Origin: Marinobacter sp. LV10R510-11A
GTDB taxonomy: Bacteria; Pseudomonadota; Gammaproteobacteria; Pseudomonadales; Oleiphilaceae
NCBI RefSeq assembly: GCF_900215155.1
Contig: NZ_LT907980.1
Location: forward strand, 3,100,001 to 3,164,000
Direction: 5' to 3'
DNA: 64,000 nt
A program made the translations under genes and the position numbers. Every line of letters begins with the position of its first letter. The first letter of the stretch is position 1. Below are positions 56,623-64,000 of the stretch, one piece after another. Below the pieces are notes generated by a model. The model ran no database searches, had not been told where the DNA came from, and worked only from the letters and a program-made list of their open reading frames with translations.

Positions 56623-58278
56623 CAATGTCAGCAACTTAAGACATTTCCCCAAAAATATCATATAATTAGACCTCACCCATCAACAAGGAAATGCCCTATG
56701 GAGCGCAATAAAAAACCAACGGTTGACAACCCAACCGAGGTCCTGGCTGAAAATTGTACATAAATTAACCAACCTACTAAGCTGCCCCGATTTTATTGCC
56801 CAGCATCGCACCCATCCGAAGCACTTTACCCGCAAACGCCATCTGACCTTCCGCAATCTGATCCTGTTTCTGCTGAATCAGCCCAAAAGCGCCTTGCAAA
56901 CCGAACTGGATGCCTTCTTTCAGACCCTCAATGGCTCGGCCTTTGAAACCCAAGTGGTCACCGCCCAAGCCTTCAGCAAAGCCCGCCAGAAGCTCAGCGC
57001 GTCAGTCTTTGAGGCTCTCAACAGCGCCCTGCATGCCCAGATGGATGAGCTGGGGCTGCACAAGACCTGGCAGGGCCTGCGCCTGCTGGCCGTGGACGGC
57101 TCCAGCATGCACTTGCCGCTGGAAGACCCACTGGCCCGGCACTTCGGAACCCACAACGGGTTGCCGGTGGCCCGGGTGTCGGTCCTGCAGGACCTGCTGT
57201 CCGATCAGGCTCTGCACACCCTCCTGATCACGCCGGATGTAGATGAGCGGGGCTGTGCCAGCATGCACCTGAAGCATGCTCCTGACCACAGCCTGATTCT
57301 GTTTGACCGGGGCTATCCCGCCCACTGGCTCTTTGTTGAGCTACAGCGCTGTGAACAGCAATTCCTGATGCGCCTGACACTCACTCACTCCCGGGAAGTC
57401 CGCGCGTTTGTGGATTCTGGAAAAGACGACGACACCGTCTCCATGACGTGCCGATCCCGGTTATCCCGACAGGTCTGTAGGCAGTCCGGTTTAGATCCGG
57501 ACACACCCCTGCGGATTCGGCTGATCCGGGTGACGCTGCCCACCGGGGAAACGGAAGTGCTGGCCACCTCGCTCCTGGACACCGAGGCCTTCCCCGCCGA
57601 GCTCTTTGCCGACCTGTATCACCGGCGCTGGGGCATTGAAACCGACTACCGCCGGCTTAAACAAACCCTAACTCTGGAAAACGTCAGTGGCCGGACGGTC
57701 TGTGCCGTACAGCAGGACATCCACGCCTGCCAACTGCTCAAGAACCTGGCCCTGCTGATGCAGGCCCTACAGCAGCCCGACATTGAGCGCAAAACCGCAC
57801 ACCGAAAGCTGGCCTGGAAGGCAAACTTCACCCAGGGCGTATCCCGGCTGAAGCATACCCTCGTCGCCCTGTTGGTGCGCCCCAGCCGCGAGGCCCTGGA
57901 TAATCTGTGTCGTCTGATTGGTAACAGTCTGAGTGCGGTGCGCCCCGGGCGAAGCTGCCCACGACGCCGAAAACGGCCAGCCGCCAAAGGCTGTGAAGGG
58001 TACAAACCGACTCGCTGACCGACACCAAACCTCGACGACGTTTAACAAGATTTCCTGACAGACTGTGCTGGCCACCGGTCGGATGACGCTCGCCCTGAAT
58101 AGTGCTTAAATCGCTCTGACACACCTGCAAATACACCATTGACGGTCTTTGGAGCTGATTTCGGGTTAGACTCTGATTTTAATCGCCTGTCGATTCAATA
58201 ATAGGCTGTCTAACGATTGGTAATCTTGGTGACTCAGAGGGTCATGATGGACTTTTGGGGCTTAAGTTGATGACATTG
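56623..58278 (+). mobile_element. IS4-family insertion sequence, complete
   Basis: 1656 bases. Left end CAATGTCAGCAACTTAAG and the reverse complement of the right end CAATGTCATCAACTTAAG match at 17 of 18 positions; both are followed, after a small gap on the left, by CCCCAAAA. A perfect 10-base direct repeat (GCCCTTGACC) flanks the ends. Inside is one full transposase gene; 58019-58278 is non-coding. Matching ends, intact transposase and an unaltered duplication point to a recent insertion. Confidence 0.88.
56723..58018 (+). CDS. IS4-family transposase
   Basis: 431 residues. The N-terminus (SWLKIVHKLTNLLSCPDFIAQHRT) and the catalytic DDE fold are intact: LLAVDGSSMHLP (first Asp), LILFDRGYPAHWLF (second Asp) and the YREK-type motif YHRRWGIETDYRRLKQTL (Glu), a hallmark of IS4. 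A TTG at 56723 is the likely start; an ATG at 56698 opens a different frame that ends after 21 codons (near 56763). It moves the surrounding element. Confidence 0.92.
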   Translation: MTTQPRSWLKIVHKLTNLLSCPDFIAQHRTHPKHFTRKRHLTFRNLILFLLNQPKSALQTELDAFFQTLNGSAFETQVVTAQAFSKARQKLSASVFEALNSALHAQMDELGLHKTWQGLRLLAVDGSSMHLPLEDPLARHFGTHNGLPVARVSVLQDLLSDQALHTLLITPDVDERGCASMHLKHAPDHSLILFDRGYPAHWLFVELQRCEQQFLMRLTLTHSREVRAFVDSGKDDDTVSMTCRSRLSRQVCRQSGLDPDTPLRIRLIRVTLPTGETEVLATSLLDTEAFPAELFADLYHRRWGIETDYRRLKQTLTLENVSGRTVCAVQQDIHACQLLKNLALLMQALQQPDIERKTAHRKLAWKANFTQGVSRLKHTLVALLVRPSREALDNLCRLIGNSLSAVRPGRSCPRRRKRPAAKGCEGYKPTR

Positions 58279-58288
58279 GCCCTTGACC
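58279..58288. repeat. Right target-site duplication of the IS4-family element
   Basis: Copy of GCCCTTGACC identical to 56613-56622. The bases beyond (58289-58542) hold no supportable gene; a short minus-strand frame starting at 58395 crosses the rejoined target site but reaches only 53 codons. Confidence 0.85.
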
Positions 58289-58542
58289 CGACTAACCACC
58301 TTGTTGTATTGATCCAGGTATTCAGTGCTTAACGTTGTAATGCACCGGCTTCCAAGTTGCTCTTGAGTAATAAGGTAATCAACAGAAGCACGCATGCCGG
58401 AACCCCGGGTTACTACTAAACTTAGCTATGCTATACAAATTATCAAGTTAGCCTGTGGCGTTTGCCCGGCTCACCAAATGTCACAAAGTATCAAATCACG
58501 ATCTGTTAAGATTTCGTTAGCTGGCTTTACTAAGGATCCCGA

Positions 58543-60647
58543 ATGAGCGACACGGAAACCGAAAAAAACGACTCGCAGCGCTAATCCGACTGGGGCTACT
58601 TGACACCCCTCCGGAAGAACGTTTTGAGCGCTTTACCCGGATCGCACGCCAGCATTACCAAGTTAAAACCGCACTATTTACTGTGCTGGATCATGACCGC
58701 CAATGGTTCAAATCCAAGCAGGGGCTTGATGTAACTGAAACACCCCGCTCTGTCGCCTTTTGCGATCATGCCATACGGCAGGATCAGATTTTTGTGGTTG
58801 AAGACGCCACCCAAGACCCACGTTTTCGCAACAACCCCCTGGTGCTGGATAGCCCGCATATCCGTTTTTACGCCGGTATGCCGGTGTATGAGCCAAGCGG
58901 CTTCAAAATCGGCAGCCTGTGCATTATTGACGACAAGCCAAGGCAGTTCAGCGAGAAAGATCTGGATGTGCTCCGCACCCTCGCCACTATGCTTGAGGAG
59001 GAGTTGAAGCGCTCTTACATTGAATCGGATAATAGCGAATATGTACCTGTATCTCATCTCAACCGTGCCATCCACCGTGCACAGAGCGTTTTCCTTAACA
59101 GCGATAACGAACGCTCAGCGTTTGAACAGATGCTCAATGATCTGTTGGTCCTAACGGGGAGCCAGTTTGGTTTTATTGGGGAAGTTCTGCACGAACCCAA
59201 TGGCACACCATTTTTAAAGATCGGTGCCATCACCAACATCGCCTGGAGCCCCGCAACGCAGGCGCTGTATCAGGAGGGAGAGCGCCGGCGCACGATTTTC
59301 GACGGCCTAGACAATATTCTCGGGCAACCCATGGTGATTGGCGAGACCATCATCTCTAACAACCTGGCTACAGATTCGCGCCGCGGCGGCCTGCCCAATC
59401 GCCATCGACTCACCGAACTGTTTGAGCAGGAACTCTATGAGGCCGGCCGAAGAAACGGCACAGTGTCCGTGTGTTATATCGATCTAGACGGCTTCAAAAC
59501 CATCAACGACAACCATGGCCATGCAGTAGGCGATGCGGTGCTCCGATCCGTAGCCGCCAAATTACAGACCACTGTGCGTTCTCACGATATTGTGGCCCGC
59601 TTGGGCGGTGACGAGTTTGTGGCCATACTTCGGGATGTGGACGATGAACGGGCCTACGCCCGGCTTCTGGATGCAATCCGCCAGCCCATCAGCTTCCGGC
59701 ACAATGTGCTTCAGGTTTCCGGGAGCATGGGGGTCACTGTGTACCCAGACGATGACACAGATACAGATCTACTCCTTCGCCATGCAGATCAGGCTATGTA
59801 TGCCGCCAAGGAAACCGGCAAGAACTGCTTCAAGGTATTTGATCTTGCGTCCCATTCGTCCCGTAAAGAGCGGGTCCGGGTGCTCGAGCAAATCAAGGGA
59901 GCGCTGCGCCAGAAACAGATGGAGTTGTATTATCAGCCCAAAATCTGTTTTCGTAACCAGTCGGTCGATGGATTTGAAGCACTTATCCGCTGGAATCATC
60001 CAAAGGAGGGCGTTCTAAGCCCCGGCCACTTTCTAGAGCATATCGAATACACAGAGTACGCCCGCACCCTGGGGAATTTTGTGATTCGTGAAGGTGTAAA
60101 GCGGCTCATGGAGTTTGCGCAGCAAGATCTGCAGTACACGTTGAGCATCAACCTGAGCCCATCGCACTTCCTCAGCCAACAGTTCCGGAACGATTTATCC
60201 GATGCTCTGAGCGATTGCCCAAGAGAATTACGCAGCCACCTTATTCTGGAAATTCTGGAAACCACGGCGATGGACGATACAGAAACCGTCCTGAAAAACT
60301 TGGAGGCTTGCCGGGAGCTTGGTGTAGACGTGCCTCTGGATGATTTTGGAACCGGGTACTCGTCGCTGGATTATTTGCGTCGGCTACCGGCACAAGAGAT
60401 CAAAATCGACCGCTCGTTCGTAATGGATATGCTGAACGATACAGACGACGCCATGATTGTTAGTCTATCAAAGAGTTTCAAGCGGCGGCTGGTTGCCGAA
60501 GGCATTGAAAGTGCAGATGTTGAAAGCAAACTGATAGCGCTTGGGTGTGACCTAGGCCAAGGATTTTTCTACAGCAAACCACTTCCGCTCTCCGAGGCTC
60601 TGCTCTGGGCTGCAAATTTTCGATGGGAAGGCAGATTAACGGTTTAA
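58543..60647 (+). pseudogene. GAF-GGDEF-EAL c-di-GMP protein, frameshifted at an A7 run and with a deletion in its second GAF domain
   Basis: The ATG at 58543 stops after 13 codons. Adding one A to the A7 run at 58562-58568 would join it to the long frame: KKRLAALIRLGLLDTPPEERFERFTRIARQ, the start of a GAF domain. As written, translation could only begin at GTG 58683, cutting off that start. A second GAF begins near GSQFGFIGEV but jumps from DSRRGGLP directly to NRHRLTEL, so about 60-80 residues between the usual GGLPxxHP and LTGLPNRHRL are missing. The GGDEF (RLGGDEF) and EAL domains (FEALIRW, LEILET, DDFGTGYSS, IKIDRSFV, VAEGIE) keep all catalytic residues. A full protein could both make and break c-di-GMP. 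Confidence 0.82.
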
Positions 60648-60690
60648 AACCAACCGCGCGGGTAAATAGCGCGCAATAGGAGAATAAAGC

Positions 60691-61062
60691 ATGATCGGAT
60701 ACGTGACCATTGGTGTCAGCGATATGGAACAAGCCAAGAAGTTCTACACGGGCCTTCTGGGTGATATGGGCGCAAAGGTTCTGCTAGATTTGGGCCGCAT
60801 TGCGTTCATTGGTGAAAGCATGAAATCCCCAATGATGGCTGTTTGCACGCCGTTCGACGGCACGCCAAACCATCCCGGTAACGGCAATATGCTGGCACTT
60901 CAACCGGGCTCAAAAGAGGCCGTTGATGCCTACTACCAAAAAGCCATTGAGCTGGGCGCAACCTGCGACGGCGAGCCGGGGCAGCGTATTCCGGACCAGT
61001 TCTACGGTGCCTACGTGAAAGATCTGGATGGCAACAAGCTGGCATTTTTCCACTTCGGTTGA
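60691..61062 (+). CDS. VOC/glyoxalase-fold protein
   Basis: 123 residues of two beta-alpha-beta modules: MIGYVTIGVSDMEQAKKFYTGLLGDMG, then YGAYVKDLDGNKLAFFHFG. The first-position metal ligand is glycine/threonine-like instead of the usual His, while the C-terminal DPDGN-like DLDGNK is kept. Role unknown; many are bleomycin-resistance-like or dioxygenase-like proteins. A short leader with AGGAG precedes it. Confidence 0.85.
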   Translation: MIGYVTIGVSDMEQAKKFYTGLLGDMGAKVLLDLGRIAFIGESMKSPMMAVCTPFDGTPNHPGNGNMLALQPGSKEAVDAYYQKAIELGATCDGEPGQRIPDQFYGAYVKDLDGNKLAFFHFG

Positions 61063-61090
61063 TGCTATCTGTTTGAAAGCTGGGGCTGCT

Positions 61091-62920
61091 TTATTCAGCA
61101 GTCTCTGTTTCAAACCACCACCCTGGCAACAATCCCCGAATCTGCGGCTGCAAAAAGCGATCGTCTATTAGCCAAATCACGCCTTGATCCTCTGGTGTGC
61201 GAATGACTCTTCCAGCGGCCTGAGCCACTTTCTGTAGGCCAGGAATCAAATAGGTGTATTCGTAGCCTGAGCCAAAACGCTGCTGCAGGCGATGTTTGAG
61301 AATCTCATGCCAGGCATCGAAAGGCGGTAAGCCCAGAGTGGCTACAAACGCACCAATCAACTGATCTCCCGGTAAATCAATTCCCTCACTGAAAACACCT
61401 CCCAGAACCGCAAAAGCAACGCTGCCGGATTCTTCCCGGAACCCTGCCAGAAAATTCCGACGCTGTTGCGGGCTCATTCCGGGATGCTGCGATCGTTGGG
61501 GTACATCCGGGGCAAGGCTGCCCAATGCTGCGTTTATCTCGTTCAGATACTTAAAACTGCTGAAAAACGCCAGATAGTGCCCCGGGCGCTCCCGGTATTG
61601 TTGGGCTATTAGCGTGGCGATTGTCTCCACCGGCGCGGTGCCGGCGTCTGCGTGGTCACGGATAACGCCCTGCCACGCACGGGCGGTTCGATCCAGGTGC
61701 GGTTTCAAAGCCTTGGGCGCGGTTTTGCGTATTCTTAACAACCGCTGCTGATCCAACTGCACCGAATACATGCCCCGGCCGCGATCTACTAGGTTGTGGG
61801 CTTCGTCTATCAGAAGCGCCGTTTTCCAGTTGTTCTGCCGGGTGAGCCCGTGGAGCAGAGCAGACTGATCAAACATCCTGTTCACATCGCCAATCACCAG
61901 ATCGCACCAGCGCGCCATCTCCTGGGCCAGAAAATAGGGGCAAATGTTGTGGCCAGCGGCGATCTTCGCCAGCACTTCCTGAGTGAGCGTGGTGCCCGCT
62001 TGGGCGGCTTCGGCCCGAGCATCTGGCAACCGGTCGAAGAAGCCTTTAGCAAGTAGGCAGGAATCACCGTGGCAGGCTTTATCTGGGTGTTCGCAGGCAT
62101 CCGCCTTGGCCACCAACTCCAACGTGCGCAAAGGCCAAATCTGCGGTGCTTCTTGCGCGGCACGCAGGCGTTCCACGGCGTCCACAGCCAATTGTCGGGC
62201 GGTATTGCGGCAAGTGAGATAATAGAGCCGGTCGTGTTCTGCGGCGGGCATGGCCATCAGCGCAGGGAACAGAGTACCGAGGGTTTTACCCAAACCAGTA
62301 GGCGCTTCCAGCAGCAGCGTGCCGCCCTTCACCGTATTTTTGTAGACAGTTTCGGCAAGCTGACGCTGGCGGGGACGAAACTGCGGGAATGGAAAGCGCA
62401 GGCCAGCAAGGCGAATGTCGCGTTGTTCCCGGTGGTGGGCTTCCTGTTCTGCCCAGAGTCGGTAACGGTCACATAGGGCTTCCACTTCTTGCCACAGCTC
62501 ACCCGCGCGGGCAGTTTCAGCGACCGACGTTTCACGTTTTTTGCCGATATCGAAATAAACCAGCGCTAGCTTCAAGGTTTTGCGCTTTTCCTGACGGCAG
62601 AGTAGAGCGCCGTAGGCCCGTAACTGAGCCCGATGCAACGCCCGCTGATGGGGCCGGATGCGGGACACATCGCCACGGTGGGTTTTTATTTCATCTAGCA
62701 GGCCAGAGTGTGGGTTATACACATCGGCTCGGCCATAAAGCTCTAACCCCATGCATTCTCCAGTAAGTGAATACTCGCTTTTATAGCCGTATCCGCGCTT
62801 ACCCTGAAGCGCCTGATGGCCGGCCATACCCTCTTCGGCACTGGGCGCCGGGGTGTAGCGAAAGTCCAAGTCGCCTTCCCGGCCTGCGAACTCGCAAAGG
62901 GTTCTCACCGCAACCTTCAC
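61091..62920 (-). CDS. DinG/YoaA-like Fe-S DNA helicase, apparently missing an internal block
   Basis: 609 residues from GTG 62920, which overlaps the stop of the VRR-NUC gene (GTGA). Walker A PTGLGKT, the four Fe-S cysteines (CEHPDKAC, C in GDSCLL, NICPYF), DEAH (LLIDEAHNL), and the late motifs GGVFSEGIDLPG and QAAGRVIR are present. The SATLSP motif and surrounding 130-150 residues expected between LDRTARAWQ and RPGHYLAFFSSF are absent; the frame stays open across the joint. Family members of this type are nearer 750 residues. Paired with VRR-NUC nuclease genes, they are thought to handle replication or crosslink damage. As written the product is probably inactive. Confidence 0.78.
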   Translation of the reverse strand: MKVAVRTLCEFAGREGDLDFRYTPAPSAEEGMAGHQALQGKRGYGYKSEYSLTGECMGLELYGRADVYNPHSGLLDEIKTHRGDVSRIRPHQRALHRAQLRAYGALLCRQEKRKTLKLALVYFDIGKKRETSVAETARAGELWQEVEALCDRYRLWAEQEAHHREQRDIRLAGLRFPFPQFRPRQRQLAETVYKNTVKGGTLLLEAPTGLGKTLGTLFPALMAMPAAEHDRLYYLTCRNTARQLAVDAVERLRAAQEAPQIWPLRTLELVAKADACEHPDKACHGDSCLLAKGFFDRLPDARAEAAQAGTTLTQEVLAKIAAGHNICPYFLAQEMARWCDLVIGDVNRMFDQSALLHGLTRQNNWKTALLIDEAHNLVDRGRGMYSVQLDQQRLLRIRKTAPKALKPHLDRTARAWQGVIRDHADAGTAPVETIATLIAQQYRERPGHYLAFFSSFKYLNEINAALGSLAPDVPQRSQHPGMSPQQRRNFLAGFREESGSVAFAVLGGVFSEGIDLPGDQLIGAFVATLGLPPFDAWHEILKHRLQQRFGSGYEYTYLIPGLQKVAQAAGRVIRTPEDQGVIWLIDDRFLQPQIRGLLPGWWFETETAE

Positions 62921-64000
62921 GGTGTGGCTCCGCTGTCTTGCCAGCGCAGATAGCACACGCTGGCAGCAATGCCTTGGCGGGCAAAAAAATGCAGCCAACG
63001 GATCTGGTGATCTTGCAGCCGGTCGCCGGGGCCTTTTACTTCGATCATTTCGTAACGGGGCTTATCGCTCGGGTTTTCCGGATAGACGCGTATAAGATCG
63101 GGGAAACCGCTGCGATGTTCGCGGATATTCAAAAGCAAACGTTCGAACAGGATCTGCAAATCGGTCGCGGAAATGCAATCCAGCGCCAGATTCAGCAGCT
63201 CTTCACTCAGCGTCGGCCAGGTCACAAAGGGATTAGTAATGCCCTGTTTGGCGGCGTAAGTATTCAGGATTTTCTGGCGATAACTGCCATCCTGCAACGC
63301 CGCAAAACACCGATCAAACTCGACTTGCCGACGAGTTACAAAATCATCCCGCACAAGATCCGCCGGGCCGGTGTGGAAGGGGTGAAAGAAAGCACCGGGT
63401 ATGGCTTTGAAAATCGTGTGCCAGCACAGCAGCCCGAACAAGCCGGTGATCAGGGTGTTTTCTACATAGAACACTGGGGCTTCGGAGGTGGACAGGTGAT
63501 CCCGAACTACTGTTTCAACAGAGCCACCGGTTTGGGGCAGAATTAGCGTGAGCTCGCGGATCTCTGGGTTCTGTGGTGCTGGCGGAACGGGCTGGCCCAC
63601 TTTTGCCGCCAGTCGCTTCAGAATACGCGTCAAGCCTTGGGCTTCGGCATCGCTTAATTCCTTGTTCTGCCAGCGCGCGGCTATAGCCCATGCCTCCTCA
63701 AAGCGCTTCATCCGTTCCAGCAGTCGCAGGCGTTTCAAACCAGCCTCCCGGTGACCACTGGCGGCGAGTGCATCTAAAGCCAGTTCACGCTCACCCTGTC
63801 GTTCCGCCTGCCGGCCCAATTCCAACAATAGACGATTGCGGCGACTGCTCAGCCAAGGGTTATCTGAGTCATCCGGAACCTCTCTCCAAACTTCTTTAGC
63901 TGGCACGCCGGCATCCAAACTCTCGCGGCAGTGGTGCATGGCCAAGTAGATATCCACCTCGCTGCGCCGGGAAAACGCTCGTGCCTCGGGGGTAAATTCC
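62917..64000 (-). CDS. VRR-NUC domain nuclease, FAN1-like (partial, start outside the window)
   Basis: The frame is open to the right edge (EFTPEARAFSRRSEVDIYLAM precedes the internal GTG at 63957), so at least 361 residues. TPR-like helices (ELALDALAASGHREAGLKRL) lead to the C-terminal VRR-NUC nuclease: GFPDLIRV, YEMIEVKGPGDRLQDHQIRW, a complete PD-(D/E)xK-type active site (D...ExK). FAN1 proteins cut branched or crosslinked DNA. The stop overlaps the helicase start, so the pair is coupled. Confidence 0.87.
   Translation of the reverse strand, partial: EFTPEARAFSRRSEVDIYLAMHHCRESLDAGVPAKEVWREVPDDSDNPWLSSRRNRLLLELGRQAERQGERELALDALAASGHREAGLKRLRLLERMKRFEEAWAIAARWQNKELSDAEAQGLTRILKRLAAKVGQPVPPAPQNPEIRELTLILPQTGGSVETVVRDHLSTSEAPVFYVENTLITGLFGLLCWHTIFKAIPGAFFHPFHTGPADLVRDDFVTRRQVEFDRCFAALQDGSYRQKILNTYAAKQGITNPFVTWPTLSEELLNLALDCISATDLQILFERLLLNIREHRSGFPDLIRVYPENPSDKPRYEMIEVKGPGDRLQDHQIRWLHFFARQGIAASVCYLRWQDSGATP

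Noticed and set aside
56698..56763. ATG-initiated leader peptide in the IS (21 codons) feeding a frameshift into the transposase
   Set aside because: No slippery sequence is seen; the TTG at 56723 gives a family-like N-terminus without a shift.
58101..58120. CTTAAATCGCTCTGAC as the right end of the IS, paired with GTCAGCAACTTAAG on the left
   Set aside because: The pairing needs gaps and leaves no target duplication, whereas the end at 58278 gives a 17/18 match and a perfect 10-base duplication.

Overview
The window looks like a chromosomal segment of a marine gammaproteobacterium close to Marinobacter. This is an inference from gene content and order: lysM-dprA-tsaC-hemF-aroE runs divergently from def-fmt-rsmB-trkA, followed by glyQ-glyS-gmhB, with a complete aa3-type cytochrome c oxidase cluster, a PomA/PomB-like (sodium-type) flagellar stator pair and an ectoine synthase. 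Nearly everything is chromosomal core. One accessory patch (about 54.9-58.5 kb) lies behind a tRNA-Pro gene.

Layout. 1-4.7 kb: start of a TRAP transporter binding protein, a sigma54 activator with a PAS domain, and a 3-hydroxybutyrate-oligomer hydrolase, all on the minus strand. Candidate -24/-12 promoters and AAnAAnAA leader motifs precede both enzyme/transporter genes, suggesting one RpoN-controlled carbon-source regulon. 4.7-10.5 kb: lipoprotein esterase, DUF6164, a DUF2868-DUF3482 GTPase pair, a solitary ectC and an MFS transporter. 10.6-18.7 kb: ornithine decarboxylase, a decayed cti, an ATP-grasp protein, a DUF6746 protein behind a Fur-like box, frameshifted hrpB and an MFS gene. 18.8-27.6 kb: sco-ctaB-ctaA-hyp-surf1-ctaE-ctaG-ctaD-ctaC, transcribed leftward from one strong promoter. 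27.7-35.5 kb: MATE transporter, then a tightly packed operon of cupredoxin, GGDEF/EAL protein, DUF3034 barrel and truncated-haemoglobin lipoprotein, then DUF1653 and a Na+/H+ antiporter. 35.5-54.9 kb: yheV-prlC, gamma-carbonic anhydrase, sulfatase-like protein, motAB, and the housekeeping cluster ending at tRNA-Pro. 54.9-58.5 kb: a self-inhibited Fic protein with palindromes over its promoter, and an IS4-family insertion with 10-bp target duplication. 58.5-64 kb: GAF/GGDEF/EAL protein, VOC protein, DinG-like helicase and a VRR-NUC nuclease running off the edge.

The most unusual property is the number of broken genes. Single-base frameshifts, mostly at short homopolymers, split the 3HB-oligomer hydrolase, hrpB and both c-di-GMP genes. 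In addition cti, both c-di-GMP genes and the DinG-like helicase each seem to lack an internal or terminal block that their families carry. This is either real gene erosion or a systematic sequence-quality problem, and raw reads would tell. The most interesting intact idea is the cupredoxin/c-di-GMP/outer-membrane barrel/globin operon (29.9-33.8 kb), whose gene products suggest redox, copper or gas sensing at the cell envelope.
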